58,921 nucleotides of DNA from an uncultured Microcaldota archaeon (lineage in GTDB: Archaea; Micrarchaeota; Micrarchaeia; Burarchaeales; Fermentimicrarchaeaceae), in the NCBI GenBank assembly GCA_903884505.1, contig CAISET010000025.1, positions 1-58,921 of the forward strand, read 5' to 3'. The notes under the pieces are model-generated. The model was not told where the DNA came from, ran no database searches, and saw only the letters and a list, made by a program, of their open reading frames with translations. Made by a program: the position numbers and the translations under genes. Every line of letters starts with the position of its first letter. Positions within the stretch are counted from its first letter, which is position 1. Below, in pieces: positions 40,287 through 48,107 of the stretch.

Positions 40287-42062
40287 CTACGCTACTTCCG
40301 TCAGGACCGCCTTAATTCTCCTGACTCCTGCGCTCACCGCTTCCTCCTTCAAAATGCGGAACTTCCCGAGCTTGCCCGTATTGTCCACATGCGGGCCTGC
40401 GCAGACCTCCTTGCTGAAGTCGCCGGCTGAATAGACAGAAACCTTTCCCTTCTCGTATTTCTCCGAGAAGAATGCGAGCGCACCTGACTTCTGCGCCTGC
40501 TCAAGCGTCATCTCCTCCCTCTTCACCGGGAGGAACCTGCCAATCTGCATGTTCACCAGGTCTTCCACCTTCTTCACCTGCTCTGGCGTCATCTTCTCCG
40601 GGTGCGTGAAGTCGAAGCGCAATCTTTCGGGCGTTATGTTGCTTCCCTTCTGCATAACATGCGGCCCGAGCACCATCCGAAGAGCCGCGTGGAGCAGGTG
40701 CGTGGCAGTGTGCAATTTCACAGTCGTCTCCGACTGGTCCGCAAGCCCGGACTTGAACTTCTTCTCAGCGCCCACGCGGGAGGTTTCCTGGTGCTTCTGG
40801 AATTCGGAGTTGAAGGCAGCGGCATCCACCTTTCCGCCCTTTTCCTTCGCAAGCTCCTGCGTCATCTCGAGCGGGAAGCCGTAGGACTGGAAGAGCAGGA
40901 ACGCATCCTTCCCAGAGACCGAGGGGCTGAGGGAGAAGATTTTGCCGAATTCATGCAGCCCTCTTTCCAGCGTCCTCCCGAACCTCTCCTCTTCCGCCTC
41001 CATCTGCGAATAGATGAATTTGGAGTTGCGCGAGAGCTCGGGCCATTGCCCGGAATTTATCGAGACGACTTGCTTCGCAATTTCCCCGCAGAAATTCCCC
41101 TCAATGCCCATCATTCTTCCATGCCTTATCGCACGCCTAATTAGCCTGCGCAAAATGTAGCCCTGCTCCACATTGCTCGGCGCAACCGCCTTGTCGTCGC
41201 CCAAAACGAAGGTTGCCGCCCTCAGGTGGTCCGCGATTATCCTGGCAGAACGGGCGTCGTAATTATTCGCCAATTCCTGCAGCTTCTCCATTATTGGCGA
41301 GAACAATTCAGTTTCGAAAACCGTTGATTTCCCCTGCAGAATCGCGGCGGTCCTCTCAAGCCCCATCCCCGTATCCACGTTCTGCTGCGCGAGCTTCGGG
41401 AATTTCCCGTCAACAGTTTTCTCATACTCCATGAACACGTCATTCCAAATCTCGAAATATTTTCCGCAGGGGCAGCCAGGGCGGCAGTTTGCAGAGCATT
41501 TCTCCTTCCCCGTATCAACGAACATCTCCGTATCCGGGCCGCACGGGCCGGTGAGGCCAGCAGGCCCCCACCAGTTGTCCTTCTTCGGGTTGAAGTAGAT
41601 GCGCTCTTTCGGAATCCCCAATTTCTCCCACGCCTTCGCGGACTCGTTGTCGCGCGGCGCGTCCGAATCGCCCGCGAAGCAGGTGACGGAGATTTTCTCA
41701 AGCGGTATTGCAAGATATTTTGAGCCGGTCAGGAACTCGAAGCTCATCGAAATTGCCTCTTCCTTGAAATAGTCTCCGAGCGACCAGTTCCCGAGCATCT
41801 CGAAGAAGGTCAGGTGGCTCGGGTCCCCGACCTCTTCTATGTCATCCGTGCGCAGGCATTTCTGCGTGTCCGCCAACTTCTTCCCAAGCGGGTGCGGCTG
41901 CCCCAAAAGATAGGGAACGAGGGGATGCATCCCCGCTGCCGTGAAGAGGACGGTGGGGTCGTTCTCGGGTATGAGCGAAGCGGATGGAATCACCGCATGG
42001 CCCCTGGACCTGAAGAAATCAAGGTAAAGCTTGCGCAACTCTGCAGCCTTCATCGCCCTCAT
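40287..42062 (-). CDS. alaS: alanyl-tRNA synthetase, short bacterial-type form
   Basis: 591 residues from ATG 42062 (GGTGG five bases upstream; ATG 42053 is an alternative). Class II catalytic core (KLYLDFFRSRGHAVIPSASL; TFFEMLGNWSLGDYFKEEAI), Cys-rich insert (CSANCRPGCPCGKYFEIWND) and editing domain HTATHLLHAAL plus CAGPHV. It ends right after the editing domain: the C-Ala domain normally present (to about 870-900 residues) is absent, as in reduced genomes. The last 11 codons are recoded relative to the displaced copy beyond element E8. Confidence 0.92.
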   Translation of the reverse strand: MRAMKAAELRKLYLDFFRSRGHAVIPSASLIPENDPTVLFTAAGMHPLVPYLLGQPHPLGKKLADTQKCLRTDDIEEVGDPSHLTFFEMLGNWSLGDYFKEEAISMSFEFLTGSKYLAIPLEKISVTCFAGDSDAPRDNESAKAWEKLGIPKERIYFNPKKDNWWGPAGLTGPCGPDTEMFVDTGKEKCSANCRPGCPCGKYFEIWNDVFMEYEKTVDGKFPKLAQQNVDTGMGLERTAAILQGKSTVFETELFSPIMEKLQELANNYDARSARIIADHLRAATFVLGDDKAVAPSNVEQGYILRRLIRRAIRHGRMMGIEGNFCGEIAKQVVSINSGQWPELSRNSKFIYSQMEAEEERFGRTLERGLHEFGKIFSLSPSVSGKDAFLLFQSYGFPLEMTQELAKEKGGKVDAAAFNSEFQKHQETSRVGAEKKFKSGLADQSETTVKLHTATHLLHAALRMVLGPHVMQKGSNITPERLRFDFTHPEKMTPEQVKKVEDLVNMQIGRFLPVKREEMTLEQAQKSGALAFFSEKYEKGKVSVYSAGDFSKEVCAGPHVDNTGKLGKFRILKEEAVSAGVRRIKAVLTEVA

Positions 42063-42158
42063 CAATCCACCATTCAGCTTCTGATTCTTTGCGCCGCAAC
42101 CCCTTTAAATAATGGCGGTCAATCGTTTGGCATGGCTTTGAAGCCGAAAAAGAAGGAA

Positions 42159-42168
42159 CATATAAATA
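42159..42168 (+). promoter_or_regulatory. TATA box of the AbrB-ABC operon
   Basis: CATATAAATA centred 28 bases upstream of ATG 42192. A separate TATTTAAA on minus near 42108 serves alaS. Confidence 0.6.
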
Positions 42169-42191
42169 TGAATAGTATGAAAAGTATGATT

Positions 42192-42416
42192 ATGGCAAAA
42201 AGGAATATGCCTTCTGCGGCTGAACCCAAGGTTTGCGGCACGGTCACGGTTGGCGATCGCGGCCAGGTCGTAATCCCCAAGGACGCCAGGGACAGCATGG
42301 GGGTTGTCGCCGGAGACAAGCTAATCGTAATAAGGATGCACGGGGACGGAATTGCCCTGATAAAGACCGCTGCGTTAAAGGAACTGGCGAAGAAGCTTTT
42401 GAGCCAGGTAGGATAG
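42192..42416 (+). CDS. AbrB/SpoVT-type transcription regulator
   Basis: 74 residues; start set by TATA spacing. VCGTVTVGDRGQVVIPKDARDSMGVVAGDKLIVIRMHGDGIALIKTA (whole domain 16-60) is a swapped-hairpin AbrB DNA-binding fold. It is the first gene of the unit and lies 9 bases before the ABC ATPase gene, so it likely controls the exporter by autorepression. Operator not identified. Confidence 0.82.
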   Translation: MAKRNMPSAAEPKVCGTVTVGDRGQVVIPKDARDSMGVVAGDKLIVIRMHGDGIALIKTAALKELAKKLLSQVG

Positions 42417-42425
42417 GGTGTCCAA

Positions 42426-43322
42426 ATGGTGGCAAAGGAGAAAAAGGAAGAGGCCCACGGGCACAAGCACCCCACCGCCCAGGTGGACTACGTGATAGAC
42501 TTCCGGGACGTCACCAAGACCTACAAGCTCGGCGTCACCACCGTGGAGGCGCTGCGCGGGATTAACCTTTCGGTTGAGCGCGGGGACTCCATCTCAATAA
42601 TGGGGCCCTCGGGCAGCGGCAAGTCCACGCTTCTCCACATAATGGGCTGCCTTGACGTGCCGACCAGCGGCAAGTACTACCTTGACGGCCTTGACGTCGC
42701 AACGCTCGGCAGCGACGACCTTGCGAGGACGAGGGGGAAGAAGATAGGCTTCGTGTTCCAGTTCTTCCACCTCATCCCCAGCCTGAACGCGATTGAGAAC
42801 GTGATACTGCCAATGATGTTCGACAGCATCGGGGAGGAGGAGAGATGGAAGAAGGCCGAGGCCCTGCTCGACAAGGTAGGCCTGAAAAGCAGGATGTACC
42901 ACAAGCCCAACGAGCTCTCCGGGGGCGAGAGGCAGCGCGTCGCAATAGCGAGGGCGCTCTCCCAAAACCCCACGGTCCTGCTCGCGGACGAGCCTACGGG
43001 CAACCTGGACTCGGCGGTTGGGGCGGAGATAATCAAGCTGTTCCACAAGCTGCACCACGAAGAGGGAATCACGCTCGTGACAGTCACCCACGACCCGCAG
43101 ATAGCCCATTATGCGGACCGCGTCATCTTCATAAAGGACGGGCTGATAGAAAAGATAACCAAGGGAACCGAGCACGAGCGGATGGTCGAGATGCTGAAGA
43201 AGGAGATAAGCTTCGAACAGGCAACCGGCCTGGGGGCAGGCGAAGAGGAAAAGCTGCTCAAAGTGCTGGAGAAAGATGGGAAGAATGGGAAGAAGCCCGA
43301 GGGGGCGAAAAAGAAGAGGTGA
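42426..43322 (+). CDS. ABC transporter ATPase, MacB/LolD type
   Basis: 298 residues. Walker A GPSGSGKST, Q-loop FVFQFFHLIPSLNA, signature LSGGERQRVAIARAL, Walker B VLLADEPTGNLDS and switch His in TVTHDPQ. The VFQxFxLxPxLxAxENV pattern is typical of MacB/LolD exporters. The N-terminal His/Lys-rich extension and C-terminal Lys-rich tail are extra. It works with the two FtsX-like permeases and the exported protein encoded just downstream. Confidence 0.93.
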   Translation: MVAKEKKEEAHGHKHPTAQVDYVIDFRDVTKTYKLGVTTVEALRGINLSVERGDSISIMGPSGSGKSTLLHIMGCLDVPTSGKYYLDGLDVATLGSDDLARTRGKKIGFVFQFFHLIPSLNAIENVILPMMFDSIGEEERWKKAEALLDKVGLKSRMYHKPNELSGGERQRVAIARALSQNPTVLLADEPTGNLDSAVGAEIIKLFHKLHHEEGITLVTVTHDPQIAHYADRVIFIKDGLIEKITKGTEHERMVEMLKKEISFEQATGLGAGEEEKLLKVLEKDGKNGKKPEGAKKKR

Positions 43323-43326
43323 GACG

Positions 43327-44856
43327 ATGAGAAATCTTGCAGTAGTTTTTGCGTTCCTGCTTGTTGCGGGAATCGCCTTTGCGGACATGGTGCCGTCACA
43401 ATTCACGGTTTCGCCTAGTACGCTGAAGCCAGGGGTTTCGGGCTCGCTGTCCTTCACGCTCACGAACACGGGCACCTACTCCGTGAGCGGCGTAAACCTA
43501 TACCCGAGCGGCTATAGGATGCAGTTCGTCTCGGACACGATTAATGTGGGCTCGATAGGCCCTGGCGCCTCAACGGTCGTGACGGTCCCATTCAAGGTCG
43601 ACAGCGCCGCGGCAGCGGGCGTCTACAACGTGCAGCTGAGCGCCTACTGGGTCGACCCGGTTAGCGGGAGCGCATACAAGACCTTCTCGGTCCCGGTGAC
43701 CGTCGCGAGCGCGATCACGTTTCAGATATCTTCCGTCAGCTACAACACCACGCAGATACACCCGGGCGACTCATTCACGGCCGACATTGAGATAACGAAC
43801 GGAGGCGGCGCGGCAAGGAACGCAAGGCTTTCGAGCGCATCCACGAGCTTCACGCTCGCGGGCTCCTCCCAGATAACCATGGGCGACCTCCCGACGAATA
43901 TGAGCACGCGGATTAGCATACCCCTGTCCGCGGACAGCAACCTTGAGCCAGGGCTCTACCCCATCCCGCTCACCGTCACCTACGAGGACAGCCTCGGCGC
44001 GACGCAGACGGCCTCGCTCTCGATAGGCCCGGTGGCGATATACAAGTCCACGGTCTTCTTCAACGTGGTGGCCAAGGCGGCTGTTGCGCAGGTGCTTCCG
44101 GGGCAGAGGGTGACGGTCAATGTGAACCTCACCAATGTCGGCACCGAGCAGGCGAAATCGGTGAGGGTCAGCATCACTTCCAACTCGACCTACTTCGTAC
44201 CGCTCGACTCGAGCGACAAGTTCATCGATGGAATCGGCACGGGCGAGAGCGAAGGCGTTAGCTTCGAGATGGGCGTCAACACCGCAGCCGCGCCAGGGTT
44301 CTACCCGCTGCTGGTGACAATAACCTATTCGGACCCGAGGGGCGAGGAGCAGCCGCAGGTCAGGCAGGTCACGGGCATAGAAGTCGCGGGCGTGTCGGAC
44401 CTCACGGCATACGCGACAGCGAGCCCGGCGCCTGTGACAGCGGGGAAGAAATACACGCTCTCCGTGCAGGTCTCGAACATCGGAACCACGCAGCTGAAGT
44501 CGGTTAGGGCAACCACATCCGGAGACTTCTTCGACATGCTGACATCGCCAGACTCCTACGTAGGAACGCTGAACGTCGACGACTACAGCACGATAACCTA
44601 TCCCGTCTACGTAAGGGACGGTGTCGCGCCGGGCAGGCACGTCTTCACTGTTGATGTGACCTTCAGGGACCAGAACAATGTGGAGCGCTCGGTTTCGAAG
44701 ACGGCCTACATAGATGTGGTCTCGGCCGACACCGCGGCGAAGGCGCAGGGCGCCGTTGGCGGAACGGATGGCTGGTTCCTAGTTGTCGTCGGAATCGTCG
44801 TGCTCGCCGCCCTATACCTGATTTACACGCGCTTCATACGGAAGAGGCGTCCGTGA
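43327..44856 (+). CDS. secreted Ig-like/CARDB-type protein with C-terminal TM
   Basis: 509 residues from ATG 43327 (GAGGTGAGACG upstream, overlapping the previous gene's end). Signal MRNLAVVFAFLLVAGIAFA. About four beta-sandwich repeats of NEW3/CARDB type (LKPGVSGSLSFTLTNTGTYS; VLPGQRVTVNVNLTNVGTEQ; VTAGKKYTLSVQVSNIGTTQ). C-terminal TM (GWFLVVVGIVVLAALYLIYT) and basic tail. Lying inside the ABC operon, it may be the external subunit or substrate-delivery part of the exporter. Confidence 0.82.
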   Translation: MRNLAVVFAFLLVAGIAFADMVPSQFTVSPSTLKPGVSGSLSFTLTNTGTYSVSGVNLYPSGYRMQFVSDTINVGSIGPGASTVVTVPFKVDSAAAAGVYNVQLSAYWVDPVSGSAYKTFSVPVTVASAITFQISSVSYNTTQIHPGDSFTADIEITNGGGAARNARLSSASTSFTLAGSSQITMGDLPTNMSTRISIPLSADSNLEPGLYPIPLTVTYEDSLGATQTASLSIGPVAIYKSTVFFNVVAKAAVAQVLPGQRVTVNVNLTNVGTEQAKSVRVSITSNSTYFVPLDSSDKFIDGIGTGESEGVSFEMGVNTAAAPGFYPLLVTITYSDPRGEEQPQVRQVTGIEVAGVSDLTAYATASPAPVTAGKKYTLSVQVSNIGTTQLKSVRATTSGDFFDMLTSPDSYVGTLNVDDYSTITYPVYVRDGVAPGRHVFTVDVTFRDQNNVERSVSKTAYIDVVSADTAAKAQGAVGGTDGWFLVVVGIVVLAALYLIYTRFIRKRRP

Positions 44857-44857
44857 G

Positions 44858-46075
44858 ATGTCACACCTGGATCTCGCGCATTATGCGCTCAGCGCGATGA
44901 GGCACAGGGAGCTGCGCAGCTGGCTTACTGTCCTGGGCATAGTGGTGGGCATAGCCGCAATTGTGGCGCTCATCTCCGTGGGTCAGGGCGTCCAGAGCTA
45001 CATAAACGGCCAGCTTTCGAGCTTAGGCTCGGACTTTATAACTATCTCGGCCGGAAGCCCGAAGAGCGCTGGCGGCATGGGTATGGGCTCCTTCATGGCC
45101 GCAACCTCCACCGCGCTGACCACCAATGACGCAGACGCGATACGGGGGGTGGGTGGGGTCAAGGCAGTGCACACGGTCGTCGCCCTACGGGGGGATCTCA
45201 GCTACCGGGGTGATAACATCACCACTTCGGTGGTTGGCGCGGATCCGGGAATTTTCGACGACTTCGGCGCGATGTTCAAGGTGCGCGAAGGCAGGGTCCT
45301 ATCGACATCTGATTCGCACACAGTGGTCATAGGGAACCAGATTGCGGACGATTCCTTCAAGACCAAGATAACGGTCGGCAGGCCCATCGAGCTCGGGAAC
45401 ACGACCTACCGCGTTGTCGGCATATTCGACACGTCCTCCGGCTCGGTCTTCAGCACGGGTTCGATGGTGGTTATGACCGCGGCCGATGCCCGGGCCTTCA
45501 TGGGCAATTCCAGGCCTCCGAACGCGGTGGACATGATACTCGTCAAAACGCAGCCGGGCGCGAATCCGGACGACGTCGCGAACGAACTGACATTGAGGCT
45601 GAGGAACGTCAGGCATGTTAACGAGGACAACCAGGATTTCCGCGTCTCCACCGCCTCCTCCTTCATGAGCAGGATAAACACCATAACTGCGGTCGTGAGC
45701 CTCTTCCTGGGCGGCATCGCGGCGATTGCAATCATAGTGGGCGGCATCGGAATCGCGAACACGATGTTCATGTCCGTGACTGAGCGCACGCGCGAGATAG
45801 GCGTGATGAAGGCAGTCGGCGCCAAGGAGCGCGACATCATGGAAGTCTTCCTCATCGAGTCCGGCCTGCTCGGGCTCATAGGTGGCGTCGTAGGCATAAT
45901 CATCGGGAGCGGCCTTTCAATCGCGCTCAACAGCCTGGGTGTGCCTGCACTCCTGACGCCCCAGCTGCTCCTGTTCGCGCTCGTCTTCTCCATAGTTTCC
46001 GGCATGCTGTCCGGGCTTTTCCCTGCGCAGCTCGCGGCAAGGCTCGAGCCCGTCACGGCCCTGAGCGCGGAGTGA
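44858..46075 (+). CDS. ABC transporter permease (MacB/FtsX type), first copy
   Basis: 405 residues. N-terminal cytoplasmic segment HYALSAMRHRELRSWLTVLG then TM1 (IVVGIAAIVALISVGQGV), a large MacB-like external domain, and three C-terminal TMs with GGIGIANTMFMSVTERTREIGVMKAVGA, the FtsX coupling region. It starts one base after the TGA of the exported-protein gene and is followed by a homologous permease, giving a heterodimeric channel. Confidence 0.92.
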   Translation: MSHLDLAHYALSAMRHRELRSWLTVLGIVVGIAAIVALISVGQGVQSYINGQLSSLGSDFITISAGSPKSAGGMGMGSFMAATSTALTTNDADAIRGVGGVKAVHTVVALRGDLSYRGDNITTSVVGADPGIFDDFGAMFKVREGRVLSTSDSHTVVIGNQIADDSFKTKITVGRPIELGNTTYRVVGIFDTSSGSVFSTGSMVVMTAADARAFMGNSRPPNAVDMILVKTQPGANPDDVANELTLRLRNVRHVNEDNQDFRVSTASSFMSRINTITAVVSLFLGGIAAIAIIVGGIGIANTMFMSVTERTREIGVMKAVGAKERDIMEVFLIESGLLGLIGGVVGIIIGSGLSIALNSLGVPALLTPQLLLFALVFSIVSGMLSGLFPAQLAARLEPVTALSAE

Positions 46076-46079
46076 TGCA

Positions 46080-47282
46080 ATGGGCCACCTCGACCTCGTG
46101 AATCTGGCGTTTTCAAGCATGCGCAGGAAGCAGCTGCGCACCTGGCTCACCGTGCTGGGCATAGTCATAGGCATAGGTGCCATAGTCTCGCTGGTCTCCA
46201 TAGGCCAGGGCCTCCAGGAATACCTGAACCAGCAGATGAACGCATTAGGCACGGACTACCTGATCGTGCAGCCGGGCAGCCTGCAGTCCCTGACCAGTTC
46301 CAGCTCCGTCATGGGCGCAGTAAAGCCGCTGAGCGAGAACGAGCGGAAGGCGATAGAATCAATCGGCGGCGTGGCGAAGGTCTACGGCGAAATAGACGAC
46401 ACCATGTCCATAGAGTTCTCCGGGCAGCAGGGGAGGGTGCTTGCGGTCGGCGACACTCCCGGCATCTTTGAGGCATTCCCGTTCTACACGCTTGCCAGCG
46501 GCAGGTTTTACACTGCGGGAAGCAACGAAGTGGTTCTCGGCTCCGACCTCGCAAACAACGTCTTCAAGAAGAAGGTACGCACGGGCGACGCAATCAAGCT
46601 GAACAACGTGACATTCCGAGTTGTCGGCATCCTGGAGGAGCAGAGCGGCCTTTACGCCTCCGCGAACAGCGTTGCGCTGCTGGACGTGGGGGACATGTCG
46701 CGCGCGCTGGGCACGTCGCGCGTGGCGCTTGAATACGACCAGATAAGTGCGAAGCTGCAGCCCGGCTCGGACGCGGATGCCGTGGGCACGGCGATTGAGG
46801 AGAGGCTGCGCAACATGCGCCACGAGACCAACGACACGCAGGACTTCACGGTCATCACGCCCGCCTTCATAACGAACACCGCGAACTCCATCCTCGGCAC
46901 GCTGAACCTGGTGCTGGGCGGGCTTGCCGCAATCTCGCTCGTGGTGGGCGGCATCGGCATCGCGAACACGATGTTCATGTCCGTGATGGAGCGCACGCGG
47001 GAAATAGGCACGCTCAAGGCGATTGGCGCGACGGACCGCGCGATAATGGAACTCTTCATCATCGAGTCCGGCCTTCTCGGCATCGTTGGCGGGCTGTTGG
47101 GCTGCCTCATCGGGCTCGGCGTTTCCTTCGTGATGAACCAGTTTGGAGTCCCGAGCAAGGTAGACCTGTCGCTCGTATCATACGCCATGCTCTTCTCCTT
47201 TGCAGTTGGCATGGTCTCCGGCCTCTTCCCCGCACGGAGGGCTTCCCAGCTTGAGCCTGTCGAGGCGCTGCGGTACGAATAG
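46080..47282 (+). CDS. ABC transporter permease (MacB/FtsX type), second copy
   Basis: 400 residues, homologous to the preceding gene along its length (NLAFSSMRRKQLRTWLTVLG; GGIGIANTMFMSVMERTREIG TLKAIGA). Same topology: one N-terminal TM, external domain, three C-terminal TMs. Probably partners with the first copy in one complex. Last gene of the operon; stop TAG 47280-47282. Confidence 0.92.
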   Translation: MGHLDLVNLAFSSMRRKQLRTWLTVLGIVIGIGAIVSLVSIGQGLQEYLNQQMNALGTDYLIVQPGSLQSLTSSSSVMGAVKPLSENERKAIESIGGVAKVYGEIDDTMSIEFSGQQGRVLAVGDTPGIFEAFPFYTLASGRFYTAGSNEVVLGSDLANNVFKKKVRTGDAIKLNNVTFRVVGILEEQSGLYASANSVALLDVGDMSRALGTSRVALEYDQISAKLQPGSDADAVGTAIEERLRNMRHETNDTQDFTVITPAFITNTANSILGTLNLVLGGLAAISLVVGGIGIANTMFMSVMERTREIGTLKAIGATDRAIMELFIIESGLLGIVGGLLGCLIGLGVSFVMNQFGVPSKVDLSLVSYAMLFSFAVGMVSGLFPARRASQLEPVEALRYE

Positions 47283-47290
47283 CCGGAAAA

Positions 47291-47372
47291 TCAGGCATAC
47301 CTCGTCTTGTATCTCCCCATCCTCGCCAGCGCCTTCTCAGTAAGCAGTTCGCTTTATCCTCGCCAGCGCCTT
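47291..47372 (-). repeat. two displaced copies of the small basic gene's 3' end
   Basis: After the stop of the 33-aa gene, the minus strand reads KALARIKRTAY-stop (47337-47372) and then KALARMGRYKTRYA-stop (47291-47335), against the gene's KTLARMKRYKKRYAH-stop. CTGGCGAGG is kept in all three. No hairpin core is left between copies. Confidence 0.75.
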
Positions 47373-47373
47373 C

Positions 47374-47475
47374 CTAATGAGCATATCTCTTCTTGTACCT
47401 CTTCATCCTCGCCAGCGTCTTCCTTCTCTGGTGCTTGCCTATCCTTCTCTTCGAATTCGTCTTGTGTATCGCCAT
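47374..47475 (-). CDS. 33-aa very basic protein
   Basis: ATG 47475 to TAG 47374. MAIHKTNSKRRIGKHQRRK... is over half basic residues with no acidic one, as in very small ribosomal or RNA-binding proteins; no exact family recognised. GGTGAT precedes the ATG and TATA ATATTTAAGG near 47520 gives a leader of about 19 nt. The plus-strand frame covering this region is only its shadow. The 3' end occurs in three tandem versions. Confidence 0.7.
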   Translation of the reverse strand: MAIHKTNSKRRIGKHQRRKTLARMKRYKKRYAH

Positions 47476-47515
47476 TAAAATCACCGCTTGCCTTGCGTAG
47501 TTTCACAGCCCGCAC

Positions 47516-47525
47516 CTTAAATATC
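47516..47525. promoter_or_regulatory. TATA box shared by the small basic gene and carS
   Basis: CCTTAAATAT on plus, ATATTTAAGG on minus, centre about 47520. carS GTG is 26 bases to the right (leaderless). The minus TSS would be near 47494, giving a short leader. Confidence 0.55.
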
Positions 47526-47545
47526 TTCTCCTGCAAAAAAATCCC

Positions 47546-48040
47546 GTGGAAGACATCATCCTGCTCCTGCTCTTCATCCTTCCGGCCTACTTCGCCAACT
47601 CCTCACCCGTGATTTTCGGGGGCGGGACTCCGGTTGATTTCGGAAGGAATGCATGGGACAGGAGGCGCATCTTCGGAGACGGCAAGACCTGGCGCGGCCT
47701 TCTCGCAGGCCTGGCCTGCGGGAGCCTCGTCGGAATAATCGAGTCCTTCTCCCTTCCCCCCACCTTCAATTACCTCCTCCTCGGCTTCCTGCTCTCGCTC
47801 GGGACAATGCTCGGAGACCTTTTCGGCTCATTCCTCAAGAGAAGGCTTGGGCTCGGCCGCGGCCATCCCGGCTTCGCAATAGACCAGCTCCCCTTCCTCT
47901 TCTTCGCGCTCGCCTTCGCCTCCCCGCTTTATCTCCCCTCCTGGGAAGGAATCCTTCTCCTGATTGTTCTCACCTACATCCTCCACGTGTCCACTAATTT
48001 CATAGCGAATAGGCTGGGGCTGAAGAAAGTGCCCTGGTAA
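47546..48040 (+). CDS. carS: CDP-archaeol synthase
   Basis: 164 residues from GTG 47546. Hydrophobic throughout, with the DUF46/CarS signatures NSSPVIFGGGTPVDFGR and RRIFGDGKTWRGLLAG and the acidic LGTMLGDLFGSFLKRRLGL loop. It transfers CMP from CTP to digeranylgeranylglyceryl phosphate in the membrane, making the precursor of archaeal polar lipids. Strong evidence that the host is an archaeon. Confidence 0.94.
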   Translation: MEDIILLLLFILPAYFANSSPVIFGGGTPVDFGRNAWDRRRIFGDGKTWRGLLAGLACGSLVGIIESFSLPPTFNYLLLGFLLSLGTMLGDLFGSFLKRRLGLGRGHPGFAIDQLPFLFFALAFASPLYLPSWEGILLLIVLTYILHVSTNFIANRLGLKKVPW

Positions 48041-48073
48041 CCCTTTCATTGCTTCTCCGCACTCATCGCAGAT

Positions 48074-48083
48074 ATTTTAATAA
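48074..48083 (+). promoter_or_regulatory. TATA box of the 1537-aa surface protein
   Basis: TATTTTAATA centred about 30 bases before GTG 48108. It shows that transcription starts upstream of the inserted element E9. Confidence 0.5.
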
Positions 48084-48107
48084 GCAGCCGCTGCAAATCC
48101 ATCTCCC

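Noticed and set aside
47307-47612. Plus-strand Ser-rich frame
   Set aside because: It is the complement of the 33-aa basic gene and its displaced ends, and overlaps the carS start and promoter.
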